A stretch of 20,950 nt of DNA from Pseudomonadota bacterium (GCA_023432995.1 JAEZES010000193.1:1-20950), one strand, 5' to 3'. Positions 12,225-19,634 are shown, counted from the stretch's first letter. Notes: generated by a model from the letters alone, not told the origin. Numbers and translations are program-made.

Positions 12225-13688
12225 ATGACCGCTTCGCTCGCCTTGGAGGTGCGTACGGCGGTAATCTGGCGCTCGGGCAGCCAGGTCGCGGCGCAGCTCA
12301 TTGCCTGGGGCTCGACGCTGGCAGTCGTGCGGATTCTCGACCCGTCCGACTATGGCCTGTTCGCGCTGACCCAGGTGGTGCTGGCGTTTCTGAGCATCCT
12401 CAACGGCTACGGCTTCGCCAGCTCGCTGGTTCGCGACCGCGGAACCGACGCGCTGCGCGTCCGTCAGGCCTTCGGCCTACTGCTGCTGGTCAACGCCGGG
12501 ATCGCGCTGGTCCAGCTGGCGATCGCCCCGCTGGCGGCCGCCTGGTACCGCCAGCCTCTGGTCGCGGACCTGTTGCAGGTGCAGGCGCTGATCTATCTGG
12601 CGACGCCGTTCATCGCCCTGCCCGAAGTGCTGCTGGCGCGCGAGCTCGACTTCCGCCGCCAGGGCCTGGTCAACCTTGCGGCCGCCGTCGTTGCCGCCGC
12701 CGTCGCGCTGTCCTGCGCGCTCGCGGGGTTGGGCGTGTGGACGCTGGTCTATGCCCCGATCGCGCTGTTCTGGACGCGCGCGATCGGCCTGACGCTCGCC
12801 GCGCGCTTCTTTGTGCTGCCGAGCTTCCGCTTTGCCGGCTCGGCGCCGATGGTCCGCTTCGGCGTCGCCATGCTCTGCGGCCAGCTGTTCTGGACGATCC
12901 TCGCCCAGTCCGACGTGTTCATCGCCTCGCGCTCGCTCGATCCGCACGCGCTTGGCCTCTATGCCGAGGCGCTGTTCCTGACGACGATCGTGGCCAGCAA
13001 GTTCGTGCCGGCGCTGAACGAGGTCGCCTTCCCGGCCTATGCCCGGCTGCAGCACGACCAGCCGTCGCTCAGCGCTTCCTTCCTCAAGGCGGTGCGGCTG
13101 ATCATGCTGGCGACCTGCCCGCTCTACCTCGGCTTGGCGGCCGTGGCCTCCGATGCGGTGACGGTGGTGCTGGGCCCGAAGTGGACCGCGATGGCGCCGC
13201 TGGTTTCGCTGCTCTCGCTGGCCATGCCCGCCCTGACCCTGCACATCCTGTTCGCGCCCGCGCTGGCCGCGGTCGGCCGGCCGCAGGTGTCGATGCAGGC
13301 CTCGCTGTTCGGTGCCCTGGTCATGCCGTTCGCCTTCCTCCTTGCCGTCCGCTGGGGCGCGGCGGGGCTGGCCTGGGCCTGGCTGCTCGCGTTTCCGCTG
13401 GTGCCGCTCTACGCCTTCTTCCGTGCGCGCGGGCCGCTCGCGATCACCGCGCGGCAGCTTGGCGCCGCGCTGGCTCCCGGGCTCGCCGCCGCCGTCGTCA
13501 TGGCGTTCGCCGTCCTCGCGCTCGGCACGCTGCTCGCCGGCTGGGACAGCCTGGTCCGCCTGCCCCTGCTCGTCGCTGCCGGCGGCCTCATCTACGCCGG
13601 CCTGCTTTACGGTGTCTCGCGCTCGACCCTGCTCGAGCTGTTGGCGCTCGTCGCACCTCGCGCAAGGCCGTTCCGGACGGTCAGCTGA
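12225..13688 (+). CDS. Wzx-type polysaccharide flippase (MOP superfamily)
   Basis: 487 residues from ATG 12225. The frame is open to a GTG at 12153, but the extension is arginine-rich and unlike the family. About 12 to 14 membrane helices are evident from alternating hydrophobic blocks. The N-terminal pattern (R-T-A-V-I-W-R-S-G-S-Q-V-A-A-Q-L-I-A-W-G-S-T-L-A-V-V-R-I-L-D-P-S-D-Y-G-L-F-A-L) is typical of the PST/WzxC lipopolysaccharide or exopolysaccharide exporters, as is the A-R-E-L-D-F-R-R-Q-G-L-V segment after helix four. It would flip lipid-linked oligosaccharides to the periplasm. Unusually for this function, no glycosyltransferase or polymerase genes are adjacent, so its substrate cannot be inferred. 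Confidence 0.88.
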   Translation: MTASLALEVRTAVIWRSGSQVAAQLIAWGSTLAVVRILDPSDYGLFALTQVVLAFLSILNGYGFASSLVRDRGTDALRVRQAFGLLLLVNAGIALVQLAIAPLAAAWYRQPLVADLLQVQALIYLATPFIALPEVLLARELDFRRQGLVNLAAAVVAAAVALSCALAGLGVWTLVYAPIALFWTRAIGLTLAARFFVLPSFRFAGSAPMVRFGVAMLCGQLFWTILAQSDVFIASRSLDPHALGLYAEALFLTTIVASKFVPALNEVAFPAYARLQHDQPSLSASFLKAVRLIMLATCPLYLGLAAVASDAVTVVLGPKWTAMAPLVSLLSLAMPALTLHILFAPALAAVGRPQVSMQASLFGALVMPFAFLLAVRWGAAGLAWAWLLAFPLVPLYAFFRARGPLAITARQLGAALAPGLAAAVVMAFAVLALGTLLAGWDSLVRLPLLVAAGGLIYAGLLYGVSRSTLLELLALVAPRARPFRTVS

Positions 13689-13705
13689 GGCCTGGGCGCG
13701 CCGAC

Positions 13706-13734
13706 TTGGTGTCCGCAGGTAGGCATGATACTAT
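13706..13734 (+). promoter_or_regulatory. Candidate sigma70 promoter of the retropepsin-like gene
   Basis: TTGGTG (13706-13711) and TACTAT (13729-13734) with a 17-base spacer. Transcription would begin near 13741, immediately before the hairpin at 13743-13760. Each hexamer has mismatches, so this is a prediction only. Confidence 0.35.
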
Positions 13735-13742
13735 TCACGCCA

Positions 13743-13760
13743 GCCGCTCCTGTGAGCGGC
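13743..13760 (+). repeat. Perfect stem-loop in the leader of the retropepsin-like gene
   Basis: GCCGCTC (13743-13749), loop CTGT, GAGCGGC (13754-13760). The ribosome binding site GGGAG (13765-13769) follows four bases later. If the promoter at 13706-13734 is right, the stem would sit at the very 5' end of the mRNA, a position that often protects transcripts from decay. Confidence 0.55.
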
Positions 13761-13773
13761 GATCGGGAGAGCG

Positions 13774-14733
13774 ATGAGCTGGCAACTGCTCGCAGCCGTG
13801 GCCACCCTGGCCACGCAGATGGTCACCGCCGCGGCGCCGGCGGAGCCGACCGCCGCTCCGGCACCTCAAGCGGTTCCCGACGTCGAGATCATCGAACTCG
13901 AAGCCGAGCGCTATCGCCGGATGACCGTGCCGGTGACGATCGGCGGCGAAGGCCCATTCCGCTTCATGCTCGACACCGGGGCCCAGGCGACCGTGGTCTC
14001 GCGCGATCTCGCCGACCGGCTCATGCTCAACGACCGCTCGCCGGCGATCCTCGTCGGCATGGCCAGCCGCAGGGAGGTCGAGACGACCGCGATCGATGAC
14101 GTCGGTCTCGGCAGCCGCTCGTTCTACATCCGCAGCGCGCCGGTGGTCGAAGGCGCGCACATCGGCGGCGCCGACGGCATCCTCGGGCTCGACAGCCTGC
14201 AGGACCAGCGCGTGCTGCTCGACTTCGTGCGCCAGGAAATCGCCATCGCCGACGCCGACGAGCTCGGCGGCAACCGCGGCTACGAGATCGTCGTCAAGGC
14301 CCGCGCCCGGCTCGGCCAGCTGATCATCACCGAGGCACGGCTCGACGGGATTCGCGTCGCCGTGGTGGTCGACAGCGGGGCCCAGGGCAGCATCGGCAAT
14401 CTCGCCCTGCAGGAGCGCTTCCGGCGCACCCGGCAGATGGGCCAGACCGAAGTCACCGACATCAACGGCGTGGTGATGAGCGGCGCGGTCAAACTGGCCG
14501 ATGACCTGCGGATCGGCCGCGCGCGGCTGCAGAACATCCCGATCATGTTCGCCGATTCGCCGACGTTCCACGCGCTCGGCCTCGCCGACCAGCCGGCGCT
14601 GATGCTCGGCATGCAGGAGCTCAAGCTGTTCCGCCGGGTGGCGATCGACTTCAAGACCCGCCGGGTGCTGTTCGACCTGCCGCCGCAGGCGACGTTCGCC
14701 GGGCGCGGGCCGACCTCGATCTTTGACCGCTGA
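13774..14733 (+). CDS. Secreted two-lobed retropepsin-like aspartic protease
   Basis: 319 residues, with GGGAG (13765-13769) before the ATG. Residues 1-20 look like a signal peptide, followed by an A/P-rich linker (21-36). Two retropepsin-like halves follow. The first has the catalytic motif D-T-G-A at 67-70 in R-F-M-L-D-T-G-A-Q-A-T-V and the partner G-I-L-G-L-D at 135-140. The second has D-S-G-A at 200-203 in V-V-V-D-S-G-A-Q-G-S-I and L-M-L-G-M at 276-280. The two aspartates could form one active site within a single chain, as in pepsin, instead of a homodimer. It is probably periplasmic; the substrate is unknown. The Atm1 gene starts 49 bases downstream and may be co-transcribed. Confidence 0.85.
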   Translation: MSWQLLAAVATLATQMVTAAAPAEPTAAPAPQAVPDVEIIELEAERYRRMTVPVTIGGEGPFRFMLDTGAQATVVSRDLADRLMLNDRSPAILVGMASRREVETTAIDDVGLGSRSFYIRSAPVVEGAHIGGADGILGLDSLQDQRVLLDFVRQEIAIADADELGGNRGYEIVVKARARLGQLIITEARLDGIRVAVVVDSGAQGSIGNLALQERFRRTRQMGQTEVTDINGVVMSGAVKLADDLRIGRARLQNIPIMFADSPTFHALGLADQPALMLGMQELKLFRRVAIDFKTRRVLFDLPPQATFAGRGPTSIFDR

Positions 14734-14782
14734 CACCAAATTTGCGTTGCCGGACCGTGCCGGGCGTCCCACCTGAAGGGCG

Positions 14783-16606
14783 ATGGCGGACGGCGAACAG
14801 GCAGCACTGAGAGACAAGGACTGGGCCGGCTGGCCGACGGTGCGGCGGTTCCTGCCGTACCTGTGGCCCAAGGAGCAGCCCGAGCTGCGCTGGCGCATCG
14901 CCTGGGCGGTGCTGTTCGTGATCCTCGCCAAGGGCGTCGTGCTGACCCTGCCGTTCGCCTACGCCGGCGCGGTCGACGCGATGTCGCAGCGCGGCGACGA
15001 GGCGCTGTGGGTCGCGCTCGGGCTGGTCATCGCCTATGCCGCTGGGCGCTTCGCCACGGTGCTGTTCGACAACGTGCGCAACATCGTGTTCGAGCGGGTC
15101 GGGCAGGACGCGGTGCGCGCGCTGACCGAAGACGTGTTCGCCCGGCTGCACCGGCTGTCGCTGCGCTTCCACCTGTCGCGCCGCACAGGCGAGGTCACCA
15201 AGGTGGTCGAGCGCGGCTCGAAGTCGATCAACTCGATGATCTACTTCCTGCTGTTCAACGTCGCCCCGACGGTGGTCGAGATGATCATCGTCGCGGCGAT
15301 CTTCTACACCAAGTTCGGCTGGGAGATGGTCGTGGCGACCGCGGCGACGGTCGGCGCCTACATCTGGCTCACGCGGACGATCACCGAATGGCGCACCCAG
15401 CTGCGCGCAAGGATGAACGACCTCGACGGGCTCGCGCTGGCGCGCGCAGTGGATTCGCTGCTCAACTACGAGACGGTCAAGTATTTCGGTGCCGAGAAGC
15501 GCGAACAGGCGCGTTACGGCCAGGCCATGCGCGCCTATGCCGAGGCGGCGATCAAGAGCGAAAACTCGCTCGGTCTGCTGAACATCGCCCAGGCCACGAT
15601 CATGAACCTGATGATGGGCGGAGCGATGGCCTTCACCGTCTGGGGCTGGAGCAAGGGCGAGCTGTCGGTTGGCGACCTGGTGCTGATCAACACCTTCCTG
15701 ATGCAGCTGTTCCGCCCGCTCGACATGCTCGGCTGGGTCTACCGCACGATCCGCCAGGGCCTGGTCGACATGGCGGCGATGTTCCGCCTGATCGACACCG
15801 AGGTCGAGGTGCAGGATGCACCCGGCGCGCCCGCGCTGGTCGTGCACCGGCCGACCGTGGCGTTCGAGGACGTGGTGTTCGGCTATGACCGCGAGCGCGA
15901 GATCCTCCACGGACTCAGCTTCGAGGTCCCGGCCGGAGCGCACGTCGCGATCGTCGGCCCGTCCGGCGCCGGCAAGTCGACGATCGGGCGACTGCTGTTC
16001 CGCTTCTACGACCCGTGGTCCGGGCGCATCCTGATCGACGGGCAGGACATCCGTGACGTGACGCAGGAGAGCCTGCGCGCGCAGATCGGCATCGTCCCGC
16101 AGGACTCGGTGCTGTTCAACGACACCATCGGCTACAACATCGCCTACGGCCGCGACGGGGCCTCGCCCGAGGAGGTGGCCGCCGCCGCGCGCGACGCCGC
16201 GATCCTGCCGTTCATCGAATTGTTGCCGCAGGGCTTCGAGACCGAAGTCGGCGAGCGCGGGCTCAAGCTCTCGGGCGGCGAGAAGCAGCGCGTGGCGATC
16301 GCCCGCACGCTGCTCAAGAACCCGCCGATCCTGCTGCTCGACGAGGCGACCAGCGCGCTCGACACGCGCACCGAACAGGACATCCTGCAGACTCTGCGGC
16401 GGGTCTCCGAGCACCGCACGAGCCTCGCCATCGCGCACCGGCTGTCGACGGTCGCCGATGCCGACACGATCCTCGTGCTCGAGCAGGGCCGCCTCGCCGA
16501 GAGCGGCAGCCACGCCGCGCTGCTGCGCCGCGACGGGCTCTACGCCGACATGTGGAACCGGCAGCTGGCCGAGCGCGAGCAGGCGCTGGACGAAGCGGCC
16601 GAGTAG
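14783..16606 (+). CDS. atm1: Atm1-type ABC exporter (ABCB7/HMT1 family)
   Basis: 607 residues, a half-transporter with one membrane domain and one ATPase domain. The membrane part carries Atm1 signatures: F-D-N-V-R-N-I-V-F-E-R-V-G-Q-D, L-R-F-H-L-S-R-R-T-G-E-V-T-K-V-V-E-R-G, N-Y-E-T-V-K-Y-F-G-A-E and F-R-P-L-D-M-L-G. The ATPase part has Walker A G-P-S-G-A-G-K-S-T (392-400), signature L-S-G-G-E-K-Q-R (496-503), Walker B I-L-L-L-D-E (516-521) and H-loop A-H-R-L-S-T. From memory it closely matches NaAtm1 of Novosphingobium aromaticivorans, which exports glutathione derivatives and metal-glutathione complexes; mitochondrial relatives serve cytosolic Fe-S assembly. It acts as a homodimer in the inner membrane. 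Confidence 0.95.
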   Translation: MADGEQAALRDKDWAGWPTVRRFLPYLWPKEQPELRWRIAWAVLFVILAKGVVLTLPFAYAGAVDAMSQRGDEALWVALGLVIAYAAGRFATVLFDNVRNIVFERVGQDAVRALTEDVFARLHRLSLRFHLSRRTGEVTKVVERGSKSINSMIYFLLFNVAPTVVEMIIVAAIFYTKFGWEMVVATAATVGAYIWLTRTITEWRTQLRARMNDLDGLALARAVDSLLNYETVKYFGAEKREQARYGQAMRAYAEAAIKSENSLGLLNIAQATIMNLMMGGAMAFTVWGWSKGELSVGDLVLINTFLMQLFRPLDMLGWVYRTIRQGLVDMAAMFRLIDTEVEVQDAPGAPALVVHRPTVAFEDVVFGYDREREILHGLSFEVPAGAHVAIVGPSGAGKSTIGRLLFRFYDPWSGRILIDGQDIRDVTQESLRAQIGIVPQDSVLFNDTIGYNIAYGRDGASPEEVAAAARDAAILPFIELLPQGFETEVGERGLKLSGGEKQRVAIARTLLKNPPILLLDEATSALDTRTEQDILQTLRRVSEHRTSLAIAHRLSTVADADTILVLEQGRLAESGSHAALLRRDGLYADMWNRQLAEREQALDEAAE

Positions 16607-16627
16607 GCGCACAAGCCGCGTGGCCGC

Positions 16628-16641
16628 TTGAGCGCGATCAA
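16628..16641. promoter_or_regulatory. FNR/FixK-type box upstream of the cytochrome c'-like genes
   Basis: TTGAG-CGCG-ATCAA matches the FNR/FixK consensus TTGAT-N4-ATCAA at 9 of 10 defined positions. Its centre is about 42 bases before the ATG at 16677. A weak -10-like TACAAG (16663-16668) is correctly spaced for activation with a start near 16676. It also forms the core of a larger imperfect stem (16622-16648). Control by oxygen or redox state is inferred. Confidence 0.5.
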
Positions 16642-16676
16642 GGCGGCCTCCGTCGGGTCAGTTACAAGAGGTTCGC

Positions 16677-17192
16677 ATGATCAGGCCCTCCGCGCTCATC
16701 GCCCTCGGCGCCGCTGGCGTGTTCGCCGCCGGGGCGCTGGCCCAGCCCGCCGCGCCGCTCGACGTGCGCGCGGCGATGCAGCAGCGGGTCAATCCGGCGA
16801 TGCTGGCGATCTGGGAGGTCAGCAACAACGCGCTCGACGACAACGGCGCCATCGACCCCGCGCAGATGGACGACGGCAAGTGGGCCGCGATCGCCGACGC
16901 CGCCGGACAGCTTGCCGAGGCGAGCCGCGACATGGCCGCGGCCGCGACGTTTGTCGCGGCTGCGCCGGACAATGCCGAAGTCGCCGAGGGCGGGATCGCG
17001 ATGGCGGCCGTGCAGCAGCACCTCGACCGCGACCCGGCGGGTTTCCGGCAGATGGCTGCGGCCATGGCCGAGCACGCCGACCACATCGCCCTGGCCGCTC
17101 ACGCCAAGGACGCGCAGGCCGCGGGCGACCTGATCGGCGGGACCGACGCGATGTGCGAAAGCTGCCACTCGGTGTTCTGGTATCCCGAGTAG
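16677..17192 (+). CDS. Cytochrome c'-like periplasmic cytochrome, copy 1
   Basis: 171 residues. A Sec signal peptide (M-I-R-P-S-A-L-I-A-L-G-A-A-G-V-F-A-A-G-A-L-A) is followed by a helical, alanine-rich domain. The single heme-binding motif C-E-S-C-H is near the C-terminus (160-164), the class II (cytochrome c') arrangement of a four-helix bundle with one C-terminal heme. AAGAGG (16666-16671) gives a good ribosome binding site. Cytochromes c' bind NO or CO, or shuttle electrons; which applies here is unknown. It is a clear paralogue of the next gene (shared V-N-P-A-x-x-A-I-W-x-V-x-N-x-A-x-D-D), and an FNR-type box precedes it. Confidence 0.85.
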   Translation: MIRPSALIALGAAGVFAAGALAQPAAPLDVRAAMQQRVNPAMLAIWEVSNNALDDNGAIDPAQMDDGKWAAIADAAGQLAEASRDMAAAATFVAAAPDNAEVAEGGIAMAAVQQHLDRDPAGFRQMAAAMAEHADHIALAAHAKDAQAAGDLIGGTDAMCESCHSVFWYPE

Positions 17193-17258
17193 CGCCTGCC
17201 GGTGCCCCTCGGGACATTACGAATGGGCGGCGCGCATTCGTCTGTTAGCTTGCGGCCG

Positions 17259-17792
17259 ATGAACAAGAGCTCAGTCCTCGCCATCGCCGCCTTCGGGCTG
17301 TTCGCCGCCACGGCCTTGGCCCAGACGGCCGGGACCGTGCACACGCGCCAGGCGATGGTCGACGGCGTCAACCCCGCTGCGGTGGCGATCTGGGACGTGA
17401 CGAACGCGGCGATGGACGACGAGGGCGGCTACGACGCTGCGCTGATCGACGCGGACGGCTGGAGCAAGCTCGCCGAAGCCGCGCAGCTGCTCGAGATCTA
17501 CGGCAAGCGCATGGCCGAGGCGCAGACGATCGTTGCCGGCGGCCCCGACCTTGTGTCAGGCGAACTGCCGCCGGGCGTCGCCTCCCAGGCGGAGATCCAG
17601 GCGATGATCGACGCCGATCCCGACGGCTTCCGCGCCGTCTCCGCCGACATGGCGCAGCAGGCCGGGGCGCTCCGCGCAGCGGCCAAGGCGCGCGACGCGG
17701 CCGCCGCGGGCGACATCGCCGCGGGCATCGACGGCGCCTGCCAGGCCTGCCACACGCGCTACTGGTTCCTGCAGGATCCCGCGGGGAGCTGA
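17259..17792 (+). CDS. Cytochrome c'-like periplasmic cytochrome, copy 2
   Basis: 177 residues from ATG 17259; an in-frame GTG at 17202 would add a non-signal-like extension. The signal peptide (M-N-K-S-S-V-L-A-I-A-A-F-G-L-F-A-A-T-A-L-A-Q) ends at A-L-A. The body aligns along its length with copy 1, including D-G-V-N-P-A-A-V-A-I-W-D-V-T-N-A-A-M-D-D and a late M-I-D-A-D-P-D-G-F-R segment matching H-L-D-R-D-P-A-G-F-R. Heme motif C-Q-A-C-H lies at 161-165. The two genes are 66 bases apart and look like a tandem duplication that has diverged, so they may have different partners or form a heterodimer. No strong ribosome binding site is seen. Confidence 0.85.
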   Translation: MNKSSVLAIAAFGLFAATALAQTAGTVHTRQAMVDGVNPAAVAIWDVTNAAMDDEGGYDAALIDADGWSKLAEAAQLLEIYGKRMAEAQTIVAGGPDLVSGELPPGVASQAEIQAMIDADPDGFRAVSADMAQQAGALRAAAKARDAAAAGDIAAGIDGACQACHTRYWFLQDPAGS

Positions 17793-17854
17793 TCGCCCGC
17801 GCCAAAGCATGACTCGTCAAACGCTGCCCGGCCATGGCATGAGGCTGGCGGGGG

Positions 17855-18355
17855 ATGATCGACGCTCTAGCCTGGATCGAGCAGACGCGCCTTTCCGTGT
17901 TCGTGCGGGAGGATTTCTACGCCTATTTCGTGCTGCTGGTGTTCCACGCCTGGGGGATGGCGTTCCTCGTCGGCGGCGGAATCGCCATCGCCCTGCGCGC
18001 GCTCGGCGTGGCATCCGGCGCGCGGTTCGAGCGGTTCCGGATGTTTCTGCCGGTCATGGGTTTCGGCGCGGCGTTGGCGGTCGTCTCCGGGCTCGGCTTG
18101 CTCGCCGGCTATCCCGCCAAGGCGCTGACCAACTGGATCTTCGCGCTCAAGTTCGTCTGCCTGCTGGGTGCCGTCTGGCTCGTACGGCACATCGCTCGCA
18201 CCGCGTTTCCCGCTTCGGCACGAGGTGAACCGCTGCCGCGCAGCGTGCGCTGGGCGGCGGCAGGCTCGCTCGTCCTGTGGCTCGGGGGCATCGCCAGCGG
18301 CAAGCTGCTGCTCTACACCAACACCCTGCTGCTGACGACGGACCTCGAGGGGTGA
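17855..18355 (+). CDS. Four-helix membrane protein, DUF6644-like, copy 1
   Basis: 166 residues with four predicted membrane helices at about 21-48, 64-86, 92-112 and 132-152. A histidine in the first helix (His31, in L-V-F-H-A-W-G-M-A-F-L-V-G) matches the position of a histidine in the paralogue downstream, as does the polar N-W-I-F-A-L-K-F segment before helix three. Such buried histidines could bind heme b, but this is not proven. GGGGG (17850-17854) precedes the ATG. Its stop overlaps the GTG of the next gene. Position directly after two cytochromes c' suggests a membrane redox partner. The family name is from memory and unverified. Confidence 0.7.
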   Translation: MIDALAWIEQTRLSVFVREDFYAYFVLLVFHAWGMAFLVGGGIAIALRALGVASGARFERFRMFLPVMGFGAALAVVSGLGLLAGYPAKALTNWIFALKFVCLLGAVWLVRHIARTAFPASARGEPLPRSVRWAAAGSLVLWLGGIASGKLLLYTNTLLLTTDLEG

Positions 18356-18894
18356 GCGGCCTGCCCAACGATCCGCTGTTCGATCCGGTCGGCATCGTCG
18401 TCTGGGCGATCGACACCGGGCTTTACGACCTGATGTACTCGGCGTGGGGCTGGCCGATCGCGGAGATCGTCCACTTCACCGGGCTGTGCCTGCTGATCGG
18501 CGCGGTCGGGATGTTCGATCTCAGGATGCTCGGCTTCGGGCGCGGCCTGTCGCTGCCGGCGCTGCACAAGCTGGTGCCGTTCGGCGTGCTCGGCTTCGCC
18601 CTGAGCGCGGCGAGCGGCTTCCTGTTCGTCGTCACGTCGCCCGACCAGTACCTCTACAATCCCGCCTGGCAGGTGAAGATGGGGCTGCTCGCGCTGGCCG
18701 GTCTCAACATGGCGCTGTTCTACCTGACCGCCTCGCGCCGGGTCCGGACCCTCGGGCCCGACGACGCCCCGCCGCTCGCCCTGCGGCTGTTCGCCGGCGT
18801 CTCGCTGGCTTGCTGGATCGGGGTCATCGCCGCTGGCCGCGTGATCACCGCCTATCGTCCGCCGAGCTGGTTCTGGTGCGCCTGGTGCAGCTAG
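18352..18894 (+). CDS. Four-helix membrane protein, DUF6644-like, copy 2
   Basis: 180 residues from GTG 18352, overlapping the previous stop (GTGA). The signature W-P-I-A-E-I-V-H-F-T-G-L-C-L-L-I-G-A-V-G-M-F-D-L-R-M-L-G (34-61) is the DUF6644-type motif, with His41 in the first main helix. L-H-K-L-V-P-F-G (71-78, His72) opens the next helix, N-P-A-W-Q-V-K-M the third, and G-R-V-I-T-A-Y the end of the fourth. The protein ends unusually in F-W-C-A-W-C-S, a C-x-x-C at the extreme C-terminus that could bind metal or form a disulfide. It probably forms a complex with the upstream paralogue. Function is unknown. Confidence 0.75.
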   Translation: MSGLPNDPLFDPVGIVVWAIDTGLYDLMYSAWGWPIAEIVHFTGLCLLIGAVGMFDLRMLGFGRGLSLPALHKLVPFGVLGFALSAASGFLFVVTSPDQYLYNPAWQVKMGLLALAGLNMALFYLTASRRVRTLGPDDAPPLALRLFAGVSLACWIGVIAAGRVITAYRPPSWFWCAWCS

Positions 18895-18985
18895 CCGCGG
18901 GATAGAGTCCGCGTCGGATCGGGCGCGGGCGGGACGAGAATTCATCGCCGCCCCCGCCGCCCGAACTGGCGCTTGGCCGGCACCC

Positions 18986-19399
18986 ATGGCACTATGGGCC
19001 ATGGACGCCGACTTGCCCCCGATCTCGCGCCGGAGTCCGCATTCGGCTTTCGCCCTCTCCGCCTGGGCGATGCTGCTCGTAGTGCTGCTGTCCGCAGTCC
19101 CGGCCGGGGCCCAGACGGGGATTCGCCTCGTCGGCTCGGCGTTCGATCCGACCACACTCTCGGTCGCGCTGAGCCCCAAGCAGCCGAAGGCCAAGGCGAC
19201 GGCGCGGTCCGCCGAGCGGCGCGGGCTCCCCGATCGGGGTTCCGGCGATCATTCCGCGCATCTCGCACGGGCCGCGCCCATCGTCTGGGATGTCGCGCCG
19301 CAGCCGGCCGAGGCGCGCCCGTCCGTCGCGCCATCGCCACCGGCGACACCGCGCGCGCTCGCGCGCGCCCATCGGCCGAGAGCTCCTCCGGCCTCCTAG
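18986..19399 (+). CDS. Putative secreted proline/alanine-rich protein, unknown function
   Basis: 137 residues from ATG 18986, or 132 from ATG 19001; neither start has a clear ribosome binding site. A hydrophobic stretch F-A-L-S-A-W-A-M-L-L-V-V-L-L-S-A-V-P-A-G-A, then Q, looks like a signal peptide with cleavage after A-G-A. The short mature region (T-G-I-R-L-V-G-S-A-F-D-P-T-T-L-S-V-A-L) gives way to a low-complexity K/R/A/P tail. I recognise no family. High GC makes spurious frames common here, so it could be non-coding; the credible signal peptide is the main support. Confidence 0.4.
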   Translation: MALWAMDADLPPISRRSPHSAFALSAWAMLLVVLLSAVPAGAQTGIRLVGSAFDPTTLSVALSPKQPKAKATARSAERRGLPDRGSGDHSAHLARAAPIVWDVAPQPAEARPSVAPSPPATPRALARAHRPRAPPAS

Positions 19400-19477
19400 T
19401 CTTCGTCCAGACGTAGCCCGTTCTTGCCGCGGACACGCCCTGGCAAGGGGCGTCGCCGCGAGCTCATGGAGGTCATC

Positions 19478-19588
19478 ATGAAACAAAGTCGGCGGAAGCC
19501 GCCTCGGTGGTTCGTGCCTGCCGTCTTGCTCGGATCGGTCGCCGCCGGTGGGCTGATGGCCGCAGTGGTCGGCCTGACCCTGCAATGA
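19478..19588 (+). CDS. 36-residue single-pass membrane peptide
   Basis: The peptide begins M-K-Q-S-R-R-K-P-P-R-W-F-V-P, a strongly positive N-terminus. One hydrophobic helix follows (V-L-L-G-S-V-A-A-G-G-L-M-A-A-V-V-G-L-T-L), then it ends. A strong GGAGG (19468-19472) sits five bases before the ATG, better than for most genes in the window; an in-frame ATG at 19466 is less likely. It is predicted to be N-in, C-out in the inner membrane. The next gene, 46 bases downstream, is a Kef-type antiporter, so it may be a small regulatory or accessory subunit, but no homologue is known to me. Confidence 0.6.
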   Translation: MKQSRRKPPRWFVPAVLLGSVAAGGLMAAVVGLTLQ

Positions 19589-19596
19589 CGTGAAGC

Positions 19597-19623
19597 GCTC
19601 CCGGGGTCGCCGGCCCCGGGAGC
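19597..19623 (+). repeat. Strong 10-bp stem-loop between the small peptide and the antiporter gene
   Basis: GCTCCCGGGG (19597-19606), loop TCGCCGG, CCCCGGGAGC (19614-19623). The antiporter ribosome binding site GGAGA (19626-19630) begins two bases later. There is no T-run. It may be an attenuator, an mRNA-processing or stability element, or a translational gate for the antiporter. Confidence 0.65.
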
Positions 19624-19634
19624 CTGGAGAATTC

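Noticed and set aside
11882..12301. Minus-strand open frame of 139 codons before the flippase.
   Set aside because: It runs into the flippase start, has no family features, and is rich in R, G and H as expected of a shadow frame.
4351..16683. Resemblance of the feoA-upstream Fur-like sequence (reverse strand) to bases 16662-16679 before the cytochrome c' start: both contain GGTTCGCAT.
   Set aside because: The second occurrence coincides with an AAGAGG ribosome binding site and the ATG, and it lacks the second arm of the dyad, so chance similarity is more likely than an iron box.
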